DNA of 64,000 nt, from assembly GCA_958510825.1 (NCBI GenBank), contig OY294051.1:32367667-32431666 (forward strand), given 5' to 3'. Positions 63,831-64,000 of the stretch are shown here, one piece after another (position 1 is the first letter of the stretch; every line of letters starts with the position of its first letter). The translations under genes and the position numbers were made by a program. Source of the DNA: Brachypterus glaber (taxonomy: Eukaryota; Arthropoda; Insecta; Coleoptera; Kateretidae). The notes below the pieces were generated by a model. The model was not told where the DNA came from. It made no database searches and worked only from the letters and a program-made list of their open reading frames with translations.

Positions 63831-64000
63831 TGAAAAAAATAATACATAAACCACGGCATAGAAGACTATTTAATGTAATTATAATTTTTCTTTAGAATAA
63901 AAACCGTTTATTATTATTATTATAGCGTTGCACTCTTATATCTCTCGATGATACGTATCTCGGGACATAATACGCTCAGCTATAAAATAGTATATTGTTT
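63831..64000. repeat. Two-tier palindrome P9, interrupted and cut by window edge
   Basis: Starts ATACATAAACCACGGCATAG and AAGACTAT, like the inverse of P6's right arm. About 60 bp of AT-rich sequence interrupts it. TATAGCGTTGCACTCTTATA then begins the inner part, with a CTCTCGATGATACGTATCTCGGG core. The closing arm reaches the window edge. Confidence 0.55.

Noticed and set aside
1..64000. CRISPR array, rRNA operon or integrated bacterial segment
   Set aside because: No regularly spaced direct repeats with unique spacers, no rRNA-like conserved blocks and no operon-like coding density were seen.

Overview
This window looks like gene-poor, AT-rich nuclear DNA from an arthropod, most likely an insect with a large, repeat-dense genome. 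The evidence is several 5'-truncated non-LTR retrotransposons with microsatellite tails, a tRNA-derived SINE family, many short inverted-repeat elements, a piggyBac-like remnant at TTAA sites, and an intron-exon boundary. No bacterial-style operon, rRNA gene or CRISPR array was seen. I could not fix the order or species from sequence alone.

Host genes are almost absent. The best candidate is the last coding exon of an unrecognised gene on the + strand (306-795, after a splice acceptor), followed by a probable 3' UTR with two AATAAA signals and a strong hairpin. A second exon-like remnant lies on the - strand (51010-51275). It has a frameshift and is cut by a 259-bp inverted-repeat element. 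Everything else that codes is mobile-element debris.

Layout. 2.6-5.1 kb: two 5'-truncated non-LTR elements on the - strand. 5.9-9.9 kb: foldback and palindromic repeats. 9.95-11.7 kb: a piggyBac-like element that keeps the acidic N-terminus and C-terminal zinc finger of its transposase but not the catalytic middle. 12-17 kb: inverted-repeat elements, and a nearly symmetrical array with three tRNA-like genes and two copies of a 0.4-kb element, one with a preserved empty site. 17.4-19.4 kb: a CR1-type element with its ORF1/ORF2 junction deleted. 20.1-21.0 kb: a 0.45-kb tandem duplication with a hammerhead-ribozyme-like motif in each unit. 21-26 kb: tRNA-derived SINEs and a two-module TIR element. 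27-34 kb: copies of an element carrying the start of a tyrosine-recombinase-like gene, a second two-module TIR element, and a 1.2-kb foldback. 35.5-42.6 kb: nested foldbacks and MITEs. 43-53 kb: more MITEs, a non-LTR 3' end, another recombinase-like copy and a SINE. 53-64 kb: tandem duplications, TIR elements and structured palindromes.

The recurring signal that standard feature types explain least is a set of 100-190 bp two-tier palindromes. Each has an outer inverted repeat around an inner hairpin, and in several the inner core resembles GAGCG-N-AGC. They occur near 2.3, 7.9, 23.3, 28.0, 43.2, 46.8, 49.9, 53.5, 58.4 and 63.9 kb. Three of them adjoin the recombinase-like fragments, so they may be termini or crossover sites of tyrosine-recombinase elements. 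That link is inference. All calls come from reading the sequence; no alignment, folding or database search was run.
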